NCBI GenBank assembly: GCA_026196495.1
Contig: JAPHSY010000016.1
Span: forward strand, 1-42,716
Source of the DNA: Magnetovibrio sp.
Lineage (GTDB): Bacteria; Pseudomonadota; Alphaproteobacteria; Rhodospirillales; Magnetovibrionaceae
Length of the DNA: 42,716 nucleotides
Direction: 5' to 3'
Shown: piece after piece, positions 35,580 through 42,716 of the stretch
How the letters are laid out: each line of letters begins with the position of its first letter
Numbering within the stretch: the first letter of the stretch is position 1
Notes under the pieces: model-generated
Databases searched by the model: none
The model's input: the letters and a program-made list of their open reading frames with translations, nothing else
Told to the model about the DNA's origin: nothing
Made by a program: the position numbers and the translations under genes

Positions 35580-36233
35580 ATGCCCACATATACGAATACA
35601 TTTAAGTTTCTAAAATCACTGAGTGCCGCCTTGGCTCTCGTTTTTGGCGCGGTTGTGAGCCTGCCAAATATGGCCCAAGCGCAGTTGGTCTCCACCGACA
35701 AAGCGCTTGAGGAAATGAGCATGGGAGACCCAAACGCACCTGTGGTTTTGCACGAGTACTCCTCGCTCACCTGTGGTCACTGTGCCAACTTCCACATGAA
35801 ATCATTACCAGAGCTGAAGAAGAACTACGTCGATACCGGGAAAGTCCGCATTGTATTTCATGACTTCCCCCTGGAACCTCGTGCCGTTGCTGCTGTCGCC
35901 ATTGCACGTTGCGCTGGATCTCCACGCAATGTTGAGTTTTTTGACATGCTCTATCAAACCCAAGAAAATTGGGCACGTTCTGAGCAATTCATCGCTTCAC
36001 TCACCGCACTTGCTCGCTTTTACGGTTTAAGCTCCGAAGACGTCATCACATGCTTGAGCGACGAAAAACTGATGACCACCATCCAAAAGAACCGTGACCG
36101 TGACAGCGCCAACTTTGGCATCAAGTCCACACCATCGTTCATATTGGAAGGCAAATTGATTGAAGGCGCCTTGTCCGCTGACGATATGAGCGATCTGTTG
36201 GATAAAGCGCTGGCGAAAAAGGGCGTGAACTAA
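35580..36233 (+). CDS. DsbA-family periplasmic thiol-disulfide oxidoreductase
   Basis: The 217-aa protein has a signal peptide (residues 1-34, AQA/QLV) and a thioredoxin fold with a helical insert. The active site is CGHC (Cys65-Cys68) in SLTCGHCANF, and the cis-proline loop is STPSFILEG. CGHC as in PDI suggests an oxidising or isomerising role for exported proteins, such as the cytochromes in this window. The length and the mutY/dciA/smc neighbourhood match the alphaproteobacterial DsbA-like group. The start at 35580 has GGAG upstream. Confidence 0.9.
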   Translation: MPTYTNTFKFLKSLSAALALVFGAVVSLPNMAQAQLVSTDKALEEMSMGDPNAPVVLHEYSSLTCGHCANFHMKSLPELKKNYVDTGKVRIVFHDFPLEPRAVAAVAIARCAGSPRNVEFFDMLYQTQENWARSEQFIASLTALARFYGLSSEDVITCLSDEKLMTTIQKNRDRDSANFGIKSTPSFILEGKLIEGALSADDMSDLLDKALAKKGVN

Positions 36234-36279
36234 CCGTGACGACCGTTTTTATCGATAATCTGTTGGGGGACTTCTAGTC

Positions 36280-39200
36280 GTGCTGCGCTTTACCAAGCTC
36301 AGACTTGCGGGGTTTAAATCCTTTGTCGACCCGACCGAGCTCAATATTGAGCCCGGTCTGACCGGCGTTGTAGGCCCCAACGGTTGCGGCAAATCCAACT
36401 TGGTGGAAGCCCTAAAATGGGTCATGGGCGAAACTTCGGCCAAACAGATGCGTGGCTCCGCCATGGACGACGTTATCTTTGGTGGCTCAGCTAACCGTCC
36501 GGCACGCAAAAACGCCGAAGTGGTTTTGCATCTCGACAACAAAGCCCGCATTGCTCCGGCCATGTTCAACGATTCTGAAGACCTGGAAGTGGTTCGCAAG
36601 ATCGAACGTGAACAAGGCTCTAACTACAAGGTCAACGGCAAGGACGTCCGCGCCAAAGACGTGCAATTGCTGTTTGCCGATGCTGCATCCGGATCACGCT
36701 CCACAGCCTTGGTGTCCCAAGGCAAAATCGGTCAGGTCATTTCAGCCAAGCCCGCAGACCGTCGTGTATTGCTGGAAGAGGCCGCCGGCATCACTGGCTT
36801 GCACTCACGCCGTCACGAAGCCGAACTGCGTTTGCGCGGTGCGGAAAACAACCTATCGCGCCTGGATGACATTCTCATCACCTTGGAAGGTCAGCTGCAA
36901 AGCTTGAAAAAGCAGGCCCGCCAAGCAACCCGTTACCGCAACCTGTCGGACCATATTAAAAAGGCGGAAGCCCTGCTGTTCCACATTCGTTGGACCCAAG
37001 CCATTGATGGCCTGGAAGCGGATCGTGAAAAACTGAAAGAAGCCGAATCCATCGTTGCCCAACTTACAGCACAAGTGGCTGGTGCTTCATCTGCCCAAGC
37101 AGGTGTCGCCGAAGTGGTTCCCGGCCTGCGCCGTCAAGAAGCTGAAGCAGCAGCGGAACTGCAGCGTTTAAGTCTTGCCCGTGACGGCCTGGATGATGAA
37201 GTCAAACGCATCGAAGACGCACGATTGGACCGGGTCCACCGTTTGGAACAAGTCAGTCACGACATTGCACGTGAACGTAATCTAGCGGAAGACGCAACCC
37301 AGGCATCCGAACGCCTCAGCAGTGAAAAGGCGGAGTTGGAAGCGTCTCAAGAAGGTGAAGGCAGTGCTGTCGAACGTGCAGAGGCTGAACTCACCGAAGC
37401 CACCGCCTTGGTGAATGAGCTGGAAGAAAATCACACCCAGCTAACTGATAAGTTGGCTACCGACGAAGCCGAACGCGCCAGTCTAACTCGATCAGTCCAA
37501 GATTTGGAAACCCGCATTGACCAATTGAGCCACCGCATGCGTGACCTCAACGATCAACGCAAGCACCTGGAACGTGTTGCAGCAGAAACCAGCGGACTGA
37601 ACGAAGCCGAAATGGCTTTGGAAGCCGCCGTCGCAGCTGTCCTTGGCGCGCGTGAGCATCTAGAACAATCCGAAGCCCGCGCAAGCTCAGCCCAAGACGC
37701 CTCAGAAAACGCACGCCACCATCTTCAAGAAGTACGCGTTGCTTTATCTCGTCTAGAAGCGGAAGAACAGGCACTGGGCAAAATCTTGGAATCGGATGAC
37801 GACGAAAGCTATCCGGCAATCTTAGAATCCGTTTCTGTCGAAGCCGGCTTCGAAGCTGCACTGGGTGCTGCCTTTGGTGAAGAGCTCGACGCCTCCGCCG
37901 ATGAAGCCGCACCTGTGCATTGGACGGTGATGGATGCCTATCCAGATATTCAGCCTCTGCCCGCAGGTTCAGTGGCGCTTTCTGATGTCACTCAAGCTCC
38001 GGCGGCCCTAACACGTCGTCTCAGCCAAATCGGCGTTGTCGATGATGTTGCCACCGGTGAACGTCTGTCGCACGACCTAAAACAAGGCCAGCGTCTGGTC
38101 AGTCGTGAAGGGGCTCTGTGGCGTTGGGATGGTTACACCGTTACCGAGGGCGCTAAAACCGCGGCCGCAGCACGCCTGGAGCAACTCAACCGTTTAAAAG
38201 ACGTGCGTACCCAGTTGGACACGGCCAGTGCCCAAGTGATCGAGGCCGAAACCGTAGCGCTCAACGCCCGCGAAGCATCCGAAGATGCCCGCGATGCGGA
38301 ACGTTCTGCGCGCCAAGCTTTGCGCGATCGCGAACAAGCAGAAAACCAGACCCGTTCCCAAGTGGCCACAATCCGCACCCAGATTGCTGAGCAAAACTCT
38401 AAACTGGAAGCCGTGGTCAACGCTGTGGAAACAGTAGAGCACGACATTCAAGATGCCAAAGAGCAATGCGTCGAGTCCCAAGTCGCCCTGCAAGAGCTGC
38501 CTGACACCGACTTGGCACGTGAAAATGTCATGCGTGTGCGCGAAGAATTGGCCGAAAAACGCACGATCCAAGTGGAACGTCAAGGAATCTACGCTGGCCT
38601 GAAACGCAACGCCGAAGAGCGCACCCGTCGCTTGAACGATATTGAACGCGAATTGGCGTCTTGGACCGAACGTTCCGAAGGCGCCACCCAGCGCATTTCC
38701 GATTTGGAAGATCGCACCGGACAAATCCGCGAAGAACTGGAAGAACTGGCCCAGCGCCCCGAAGAAATTAAACTCAAACGCGAACAACTGTTGGATTTGA
38801 TCGACGGCGCTGAAGGCAAGCGTCAATCCGCCGCCGACCAACTGGCCGAAGCCGAAGGCAAACTAGGTGAAGCCGACAAAGGGCTGCGTGACGCTGAAAG
38901 CAACCTGTCCCAAGCCCGTGAAACCCGAGTACGCATTGAAGGGGCCGTGGAACAAGGCAAACAAGCCTGCGAATCCATTGCCGAACGTGCGCGTGAAAAA
39001 CTCGACTGTGGCCCCGATGGTTTGGCTGAATTGGCCGAAATCGAAGAAGGCACTGTTCTGCCAGATCTCGAATCCGTTGAGCGCAAAGTTGACCGTCTAA
39101 CCCGTGAACGCGACACCATGGGCCCAGTCAACCTGCGCGCCGAAGACGAATCGCGTGAAATGTCCGAACAGATCGAAACCCTGGAGACAGAGCGTGGCGA

Positions 39201-39744
39201 TTTGATCGAAGCCATTGAAAAGCTACGCCGCGGTATCAATGAGCTCAACCGCGAAGGCCGCGAACGCCTGCTGGCTTCGTTCCGCGAGGTCGACAAACAC
39301 TTCCAAGAACTGTTTGTGCGCCTATTTGGTGGCGGTCAGGCCCATCTAAAACTGATTGAGGCTGATGATCCGCTTGAATCCGGTCTGGAAATCCTTGCCA
39401 GCCCGCCCGGAAAACGCATGCAGGTGCTTTCGCTACTTTCCGGTGGTGAACAGGCCCTCACGGCCACAGCGCTGCTGTTTGCGGTGTTTATGACCAATCC
39501 AGCACCCATTTGCGTGCTTGATGAGGTTGACGCGCCGCTGGATGACGCCAATGTTGACCGTTTCTGCACCATGTTGGAAGAAATGTCCGCCAGCGGTTCT
39601 ACCCGCTTCCTGATTATCACCCACCACCGCATGACCATGGCCCGTATGGACCGACTTTTTGGTGTCACAATGTCAGAGCGTGGGGTTTCTCAATTGGTTA
39701 GCGTAGACCTCGAAGAAGCCGAAAGCTATCGCGAGTCGGCTTAG
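36280..39744 (+). CDS. smc: chromosome partition protein SMC
   Basis: SMC folds and segregates the chromosome as an ATP-driven dimer. The 1154-aa chain has the N-terminal Walker A GPNGCGKS at 32-39, long coiled coils (about 165-500 and 645-1000), a hinge around 505-640, the ABC signature LSGGE at 1053-1057 and Walker B CVLDEVD at 1078-1084. The start is GTG at 36280, directly before the conserved first strand (FTKLRLAGFKSF). The partner genes scpA and scpB are not in the window. It lies 46 nt after dsbA. Confidence 0.97.
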   Translation: MLRFTKLRLAGFKSFVDPTELNIEPGLTGVVGPNGCGKSNLVEALKWVMGETSAKQMRGSAMDDVIFGGSANRPARKNAEVVLHLDNKARIAPAMFNDSEDLEVVRKIEREQGSNYKVNGKDVRAKDVQLLFADAASGSRSTALVSQGKIGQVISAKPADRRVLLEEAAGITGLHSRRHEAELRLRGAENNLSRLDDILITLEGQLQSLKKQARQATRYRNLSDHIKKAEALLFHIRWTQAIDGLEADREKLKEAESIVAQLTAQVAGASSAQAGVAEVVPGLRRQEAEAAAELQRLSLARDGLDDEVKRIEDARLDRVHRLEQVSHDIARERNLAEDATQASERLSSEKAELEASQEGEGSAVERAEAELTEATALVNELEENHTQLTDKLATDEAERASLTRSVQDLETRIDQLSHRMRDLNDQRKHLERVAAETSGLNEAEMALEAAVAAVLGAREHLEQSEARASSAQDASENARHHLQEVRVALSRLEAEEQALGKILESDDDESYPAILESVSVEAGFEAALGAAFGEELDASADEAAPVHWTVMDAYPDIQPLPAGSVALSDVTQAPAALTRRLSQIGVVDDVATGERLSHDLKQGQRLVSREGALWRWDGYTVTEGAKTAAAARLEQLNRLKDVRTQLDTASAQVIEAETVALNAREASEDARDAERSARQALRDREQAENQTRSQVATIRTQIAEQNSKLEAVVNAVETVEHDIQDAKEQCVESQVALQELPDTDLARENVMRVREELAEKRTIQVERQGIYAGLKRNAEERTRRLNDIERELASWTERSEGATQRISDLEDRTGQIREELEELAQRPEEIKLKREQLLDLIDGAEGKRQSAADQLAEAEGKLGEADKGLRDAESNLSQARETRVRIEGAVEQGKQACESIAERAREKLDCGPDGLAELAEIEEGTVLPDLESVERKVDRLTRERDTMGPVNLRAEDESREMSEQIETLETERGDLIEAIEKLRRGINELNREGRERLLASFREVDKHFQELFVRLFGGGQAHLKLIEADDPLESGLEILASPPGKRMQVLSLLSGGEQALTATALLFAVFMTNPAPICVLDEVDAPLDDANVDRFCTMLEEMSASGSTRFLIITHHRMTMARMDRLFGVTMSERGVSQLVSVDLEEAESYRESA

Positions 39745-39828
39745 GTGCAATTTATCTTTTTTAGAAAATGCTAATATAGGCTGTATTATCAGTCACTTAT
39801 ATTAGGGTTTGCTTGCTTTTCGCGTGTC

Positions 39829-39856
39829 TTGACACCCGCGTATTGGTGGGTATTAT
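39829..39856 (+). promoter_or_regulatory. strong sigma-70-type promoter for the F0 ATP synthase operon
   Basis: A consensus TTGACA (39829-39834) is separated by 16 nt from TATTAT (39851-39856). It lies 55 nt upstream of atpI and after the smc stop, so it is well placed to drive atpI-atpB-atpE-atpF'-atpF. Confidence 0.65.
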
Positions 39857-39910
39857 GCCCCCGCTTCCAGCCCACAGACTCGGCCTATTCGGGGACTTGA
39901 GAACTCAGTC

Positions 39911-40255
39911 ATGACGGACCAAAAAACCGATAAGTCATTGGAAGATTTAGGTGACGACCTAGACGCGCGGATCAAGCACGCTAAGGCCGTCGAAGCGGGA
40001 CGCGATCCCGAAGATCCTAAATTGAAAAATGAAACGTCGGGTTTAGGGCAGGCTTTCCGCATAGGGACCGAAATGATTTCGGCTCTGGTTGTGGGGGTTG
40101 GTCTGGGTTGGTGGTTAGATCGCACGTTCGACACAAAGCCTTGGTTCACGATCATTTGCATCTTCCTTGGCGGCGCAGCGGGCATCTTAAACGTCTATCG
40201 CACAGCCATGAGAATGGCTGATGATTTAAACGAAGATTCGAAAGAAGATTCGTAA
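39911..40255 (+). CDS. atpI: F0F1 ATP synthase assembly protein AtpI
   Basis: The 114-aa protein has an acidic soluble N-terminus and two membrane segments (about 55-75 and 80-98) with the AtpI/AtpZ pattern GLGWWLDR...PWFTIICIFLGGAAGILNVYR. AtpI helps assemble the c-ring and may conduct Mg2+ in some bacteria. It is the first gene of the F0 operon. A 276-nt gap separates it from the atpB start, longer than other gaps in the operon. Confidence 0.9.
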   Translation: MTDQKTDKSLEDLGDDLDARIKHAKAVEAGRDPEDPKLKNETSGLGQAFRIGTEMISALVVGVGLGWWLDRTFDTKPWFTIICIFLGGAAGILNVYRTAMRMADDLNEDSKEDS

Positions 40256-40531
40256 AAATCGGGACCAATTGGCGCAACTTTCGGGATCAACCGAGCACGC
40301 AATGCTCGAATCGGTCTCAAAAGATGAAAAAAACGCTAAATTTCGGGCCTCAGGGCTTGCCCTTAAGGCTCAAGACGTTTAGGAAGAGTGCGAATTTTTA
40401 GTGCGGTGCAATATAGTTATTTTGCACATGCACAGTGTACAAAGTTAAATGTGAACCGGGCTGCCAGTGATTATTGCCAGGTTTGCAAGCATAAAGACCG
40501 AACGAAACCTAAGATTAGGCGGATAAACGAC

Positions 40532-41254
40532 GTGGCAAACCCAATTGCTCAATTTGAAATCAAGCCCTTGGTTCCTCTCGAATTCGGTGGAATTGATGCA
40601 TCGCTAACCAACTCTGGCGCATTCATGGTGCTGACGGTTGTGAGCATCACAGCTTTTTTGGTTATGGGTATGCGTTCACGCGCACTGGTCCCCGGACGTT
40701 GGCAGTCCCTGGCGGAATTGAGTTATGAATTTGTCGCGGGGCTCCTTCGCGATAATGTCGGCTCCGCTGGGCGCACCTACTTCCCGTTCGTTTTCTCTAT
40801 CTTTATGTTCATCCTGTTTGCCAACGTTTTGGGTTTGCTGCCGTACTCCTTTACGGTCACCAGCCACATCATCGTCACCTTCGCAATGGCGATGGCAGTC
40901 TTCATCATGATTACTGTGGTTGCCATCGCACGCCACGGTTTCAAGTTTATCTCCTACTTTGTTCCTTCGGGCGTTCCGATGGCTGTGCTCCCGCTGATGG
41001 TGCCGATTGAGATTATCTCTTATCTCTCGCGCCCGGTGAGCCTCTCGGTTCGTCTGTTTGCCAATATGATGGCTGGTCACACCATGATGAAGGTGTTCGC
41101 TGGCTTTATCGTACCGCTGGGCTTCTTTGGCGTCCTGCCCTTGGGCATCGACGTCTTGATGGTCGGCTTTGAATTTTTGGTCGCGTTTTTGCAAGCCTAC
41201 GTGTTTACAGTCCTGACTTGTCTGTATCTGCACGATGCGATCCATCTGCACTAA
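40532..41254 (+). CDS. atpB: ATP synthase F0 subunit a
   Basis: Subunit a forms the proton half-channels beside the c-ring. The 240-aa membrane protein has five to six hydrophobic segments and the essential Arg in SLSVRLFANMMAGH. The frame can be read back to a GTG at 40388, but the family N-terminus NPIAQFEIKPL begins at the GTG at 40532, with AGGCGGA upstream. No ATG start is available. It sits between atpI and atpE. Confidence 0.94.
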   Translation: MANPIAQFEIKPLVPLEFGGIDASLTNSGAFMVLTVVSITAFLVMGMRSRALVPGRWQSLAELSYEFVAGLLRDNVGSAGRTYFPFVFSIFMFILFANVLGLLPYSFTVTSHIIVTFAMAMAVFIMITVVAIARHGFKFISYFVPSGVPMAVLPLMVPIEIISYLSRPVSLSVRLFANMMAGHTMMKVFAGFIVPLGFFGVLPLGIDVLMVGFEFLVAFLQAYVFTVLTCLYLHDAIHLH

Positions 41255-41337
41255 GAACTAACCTCTGAACTGCAGAAAACTTAACAAACTGAACTCAACC
41301 CCTCTTGTTCAAGATGAACGACTAAAGGAATTGAACT

Positions 41338-41565
41338 ATGGAACTCGAAGCCGCAAAGATGATTGGTGCTGGTCTGGCCGTTATTGGTCTGGGTGGCGTT
41401 GGTGCCGGTATCGGTAGCATCTTCTCGTCCCTGATCAGCGCGATCGCACGCAACCCTGCTTCCGAAGGCAAAGTCTTCGGCCGCGCCATCTTGGGCTTCG
41501 CCCTGGTTGAAGCTGTTGCATTGTACGCGCTCGTCATCGCAATGCTGATCCTGTTCGTATTCTAA
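41338..41565 (+). CDS. atpE: ATP synthase F0 subunit c
   Basis: This is a 75-aa hairpin of two membrane helices joined by the polar loop ARNP (37-40). The ion-carrying carboxylate is Glu58 in LVEAVALY. The first helix has the GxGxGxG-type packing motif (GGVGAGIGS). The Gln and Glu-Ser ligands of Na+-type rings are absent, so proton coupling is expected. It lies 83 nt after atpB and is followed by a strong hairpin. Confidence 0.96.
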   Translation: MELEAAKMIGAGLAVIGLGGVGAGIGSIFSSLISAIARNPASEGKVFGRAILGFALVEAVALYALVIAMLILFVF

Positions 41566-41581
41566 GCTGGTCTTGATTGAT

Positions 41582-41604
41582 GGCGGCAGGCATCGCCTGC
41601 CGCC
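41582..41604 (+). other. stable intergenic mRNA hairpin between atpE and atpF'
   Basis: GGCGGCAGGC and GCCTGCCGCC form a perfect 10-bp GC-rich stem with a 3-nt loop, 17 nt after the atpE stop. There is no T-run, so it is unlikely to terminate. It may protect the atpE message from 3' decay and raise c-subunit output. Confidence 0.75.
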
Positions 41605-41649
41605 GAAATCCCCTGATTTGAATACAAACCAACAGGCAGGAGCCCGCAC

Positions 41650-42216
41650 ATGCGGATTCTGAATTCAACAATTGCTATAAGTCTCGCCGCTGTGCTGGGT
41701 GTAAACTCCGCGCAAGCAGCTGGTCTGCCGCAATTGGACCCAAGCACTTTCTCGTCGCAGCTGATCTGGCTGGCTATCACGTTCATTACTTTGTATGTGC
41801 TGATGGCAAAAGTGGCCTTGCCGAAAATCGGTGATGTCCTTGAAGAACGCCAGCGCAAGATTGATGACAACCTCGCCAAGGCCGAAGAGCTCAAATCTCA
41901 GGCCGACGCCGCGTCAGTGGCTTATGAAAAGTCTCTGTCCGAAGCCCGCGCAAAGGCACACGATGCCATTCGCGAAGTGAAGGACGAGGCTTTAGCCGAG
42001 GCGCACAAACGTCAATCTGCTCAAAACGCTCAGTTGCAAGCTAAGATCTCCGAATCGGAACAGGCTATTTCCAAAGCCCGTGACGAAGCTCTCGCCGGTA
42101 TTAAAGACGTTGCAACGGATGTTGCCACCTCTGCCGTTGAAAAGCTGATCGGTGAGGCACCCAAAGACGGTTCTGTCGCATCTGCGATTGAAGCTGCACT
42201 TAAAGACCGGGCCTAA
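41650..42216 (+). CDS. atpF': ATP synthase F0 subunit b'
   Basis: The 188-aa peripheral stalk subunit has a short N-terminal hydrophobic/signal-like segment, a membrane anchor near residues 35-55 (LIWLAITFITLYVLMAKVALP) and a long charged coiled coil. The separate b and b' genes are typical of many alphaproteobacteria, photosynthetic bacteria and cyanobacteria. It pairs with the b subunit encoded next to hold F1 against rotation. The spacing to atpF is 11 nt. Confidence 0.92.
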   Translation: MRILNSTIAISLAAVLGVNSAQAAGLPQLDPSTFSSQLIWLAITFITLYVLMAKVALPKIGDVLEERQRKIDDNLAKAEELKSQADAASVAYEKSLSEARAKAHDAIREVKDEALAEAHKRQSAQNAQLQAKISESEQAISKARDEALAGIKDVATDVATSAVEKLIGEAPKDGSVASAIEAALKDRA

Positions 42217-42227
42217 GGAGAGACACC

Positions 42228-42716
42228 ATGTTGATCAGTCAAGCCCACGCAGCTTCTGAAGGCGCACAGGCTGTACCGTTCTATTTGGACACCACGTTCT
42301 TCGTATCTGTGGCATTCGTCCTGTTTTTCGTTTTCTTCGGCAAAAAATTAATTACCTTTGCAAACGAAGGGCTGGATAACCGCTCCCAACAGATCCAAGA
42401 TTCTATCGAAGAGGCTACACGTCTTCGTGAGGAAGCTCAGGACCTGCTTGCTACTTACGAGAAGAAACAACGTGATGCCCTGAAAGAAGCTGAAGACATC
42501 GTCACAGCTGCCAAGGATGAGGCCAAACGCCTGTCCGTCGAGGCTGCTGAACAGTTGGAAGCCAGCCTCAAGCGTTCCGAACAAATGGCTAAAGACCGCA
42601 TTGCCCAGGCTGAAGCCCAAGCAATCACAGAAGTCAAAACCCTGGCCGTTGACATTGCCATGGCTGCTACCAAAAGCATCCTGTCTAGCAATATCACTGA
42701 TGCCAAGGCCGACGCC
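42228..42716 (+). CDS. atpF: ATP synthase F0 subunit b (3' end cut by window)
   Basis: The frame is open from an ATG at 42228 to the window edge (163 codons). A TAAGGAG sequence, which also contains the atpF' stop, is the ribosome site. The N-terminus holds one membrane segment (TFFVSVAFVLFFVFFGKKLI), then a long Ala/Glu/Lys-rich coiled coil. It forms the second half of the peripheral stalk with b'. Only a few codons are probably missing. Confidence 0.93.
   Translation, partial: MLISQAHAASEGAQAVPFYLDTTFFVSVAFVLFFVFFGKKLITFANEGLDNRSQQIQDSIEEATRLREEAQDLLATYEKKQRDALKEAEDIVTAAKDEAKRLSVEAAEQLEASLKRSEQMAKDRIAQAEAQAITEVKTLAVDIAMAATKSILSSNITDAKADA

Overview
The window looks like an ordinary chromosomal segment of an alphaproteobacterium, most likely a Rhodospirillales-type lineage, possibly marine. 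This is inferred from gene content and order, not from a database match. The supporting features are a stand-alone F0 operon in the order atpI-atpB-atpE-atpF'-atpF with a separate b' subunit, the mutY/dciA/dsbA/smc neighbourhood, glyQ-glyS-ppdK in one operon, a divergent DUF2007-trmN6 / polyprenyl synthase pair, and several c-type cytochromes. Base composition is moderate and even. No insertion sequence, phage gene, CRISPR array or integrase was seen.

Layout. 1-2573 (minus): the 5' part of a helix-hairpin-helix protein with a histone H1-like Lys/Ala tail, then three signalling or unknown genes (129-aa unknown, two-TM coiled-coil protein, response regulator). 2684-2842: tRNA-Met with promoter and terminator. 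2992-3477: diheme cytochrome c. 3474-10128 (minus): one tightly packed operon GT9-GT2-GT4-asnB-pyrC-acuI, combining surface glycan assembly with pyrimidine synthesis and an MDR reductase. 10263-11800 (plus): ygfZ and a methyltransferase. 11797-17988 (minus): glyQ, glyS, ppdK and an ArsC-like protein whose catalytic Cys is replaced. 18121-19391 (minus): three small conserved genes, divergent from a polyprenyl diphosphate synthase. 20590-20772: tRNA-Pro with promoter and terminator. 20867-22129 (minus): queE and queD for queuosine precursor synthesis.

22447-30757 is the least conventional part. It holds a TrxC-type thioredoxin, a two-haem cytochrome, a small secreted HExxH protein, a TPR-B12-radical SAM protein, a 635-aa protein ending in a cyclic-nucleotide-binding domain, a single-domain response regulator and an orphan TakP-like TRAP solute-binding protein. 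From 30911 onward come a monohaem cytochrome c, apt, and a convergent Hpt / sigma-54 response regulator pair resembling LuxU-LuxO. The housekeeping blocks mutY | dciA-dsbA-smc and the F0 ATP synthase operon follow. The window edge cuts atpF.

No fully new system is demonstrated. The best candidates are the secreted HExxH protein next to the TPR-B12-radical SAM enzyme (23756-26935), the cNMP-domain/REC/TRAP-binding-protein cluster (26947-30757), the three-gene REC/membrane/unknown operon (550-2573), and the degenerate ArsC-like protein (11797-12288).
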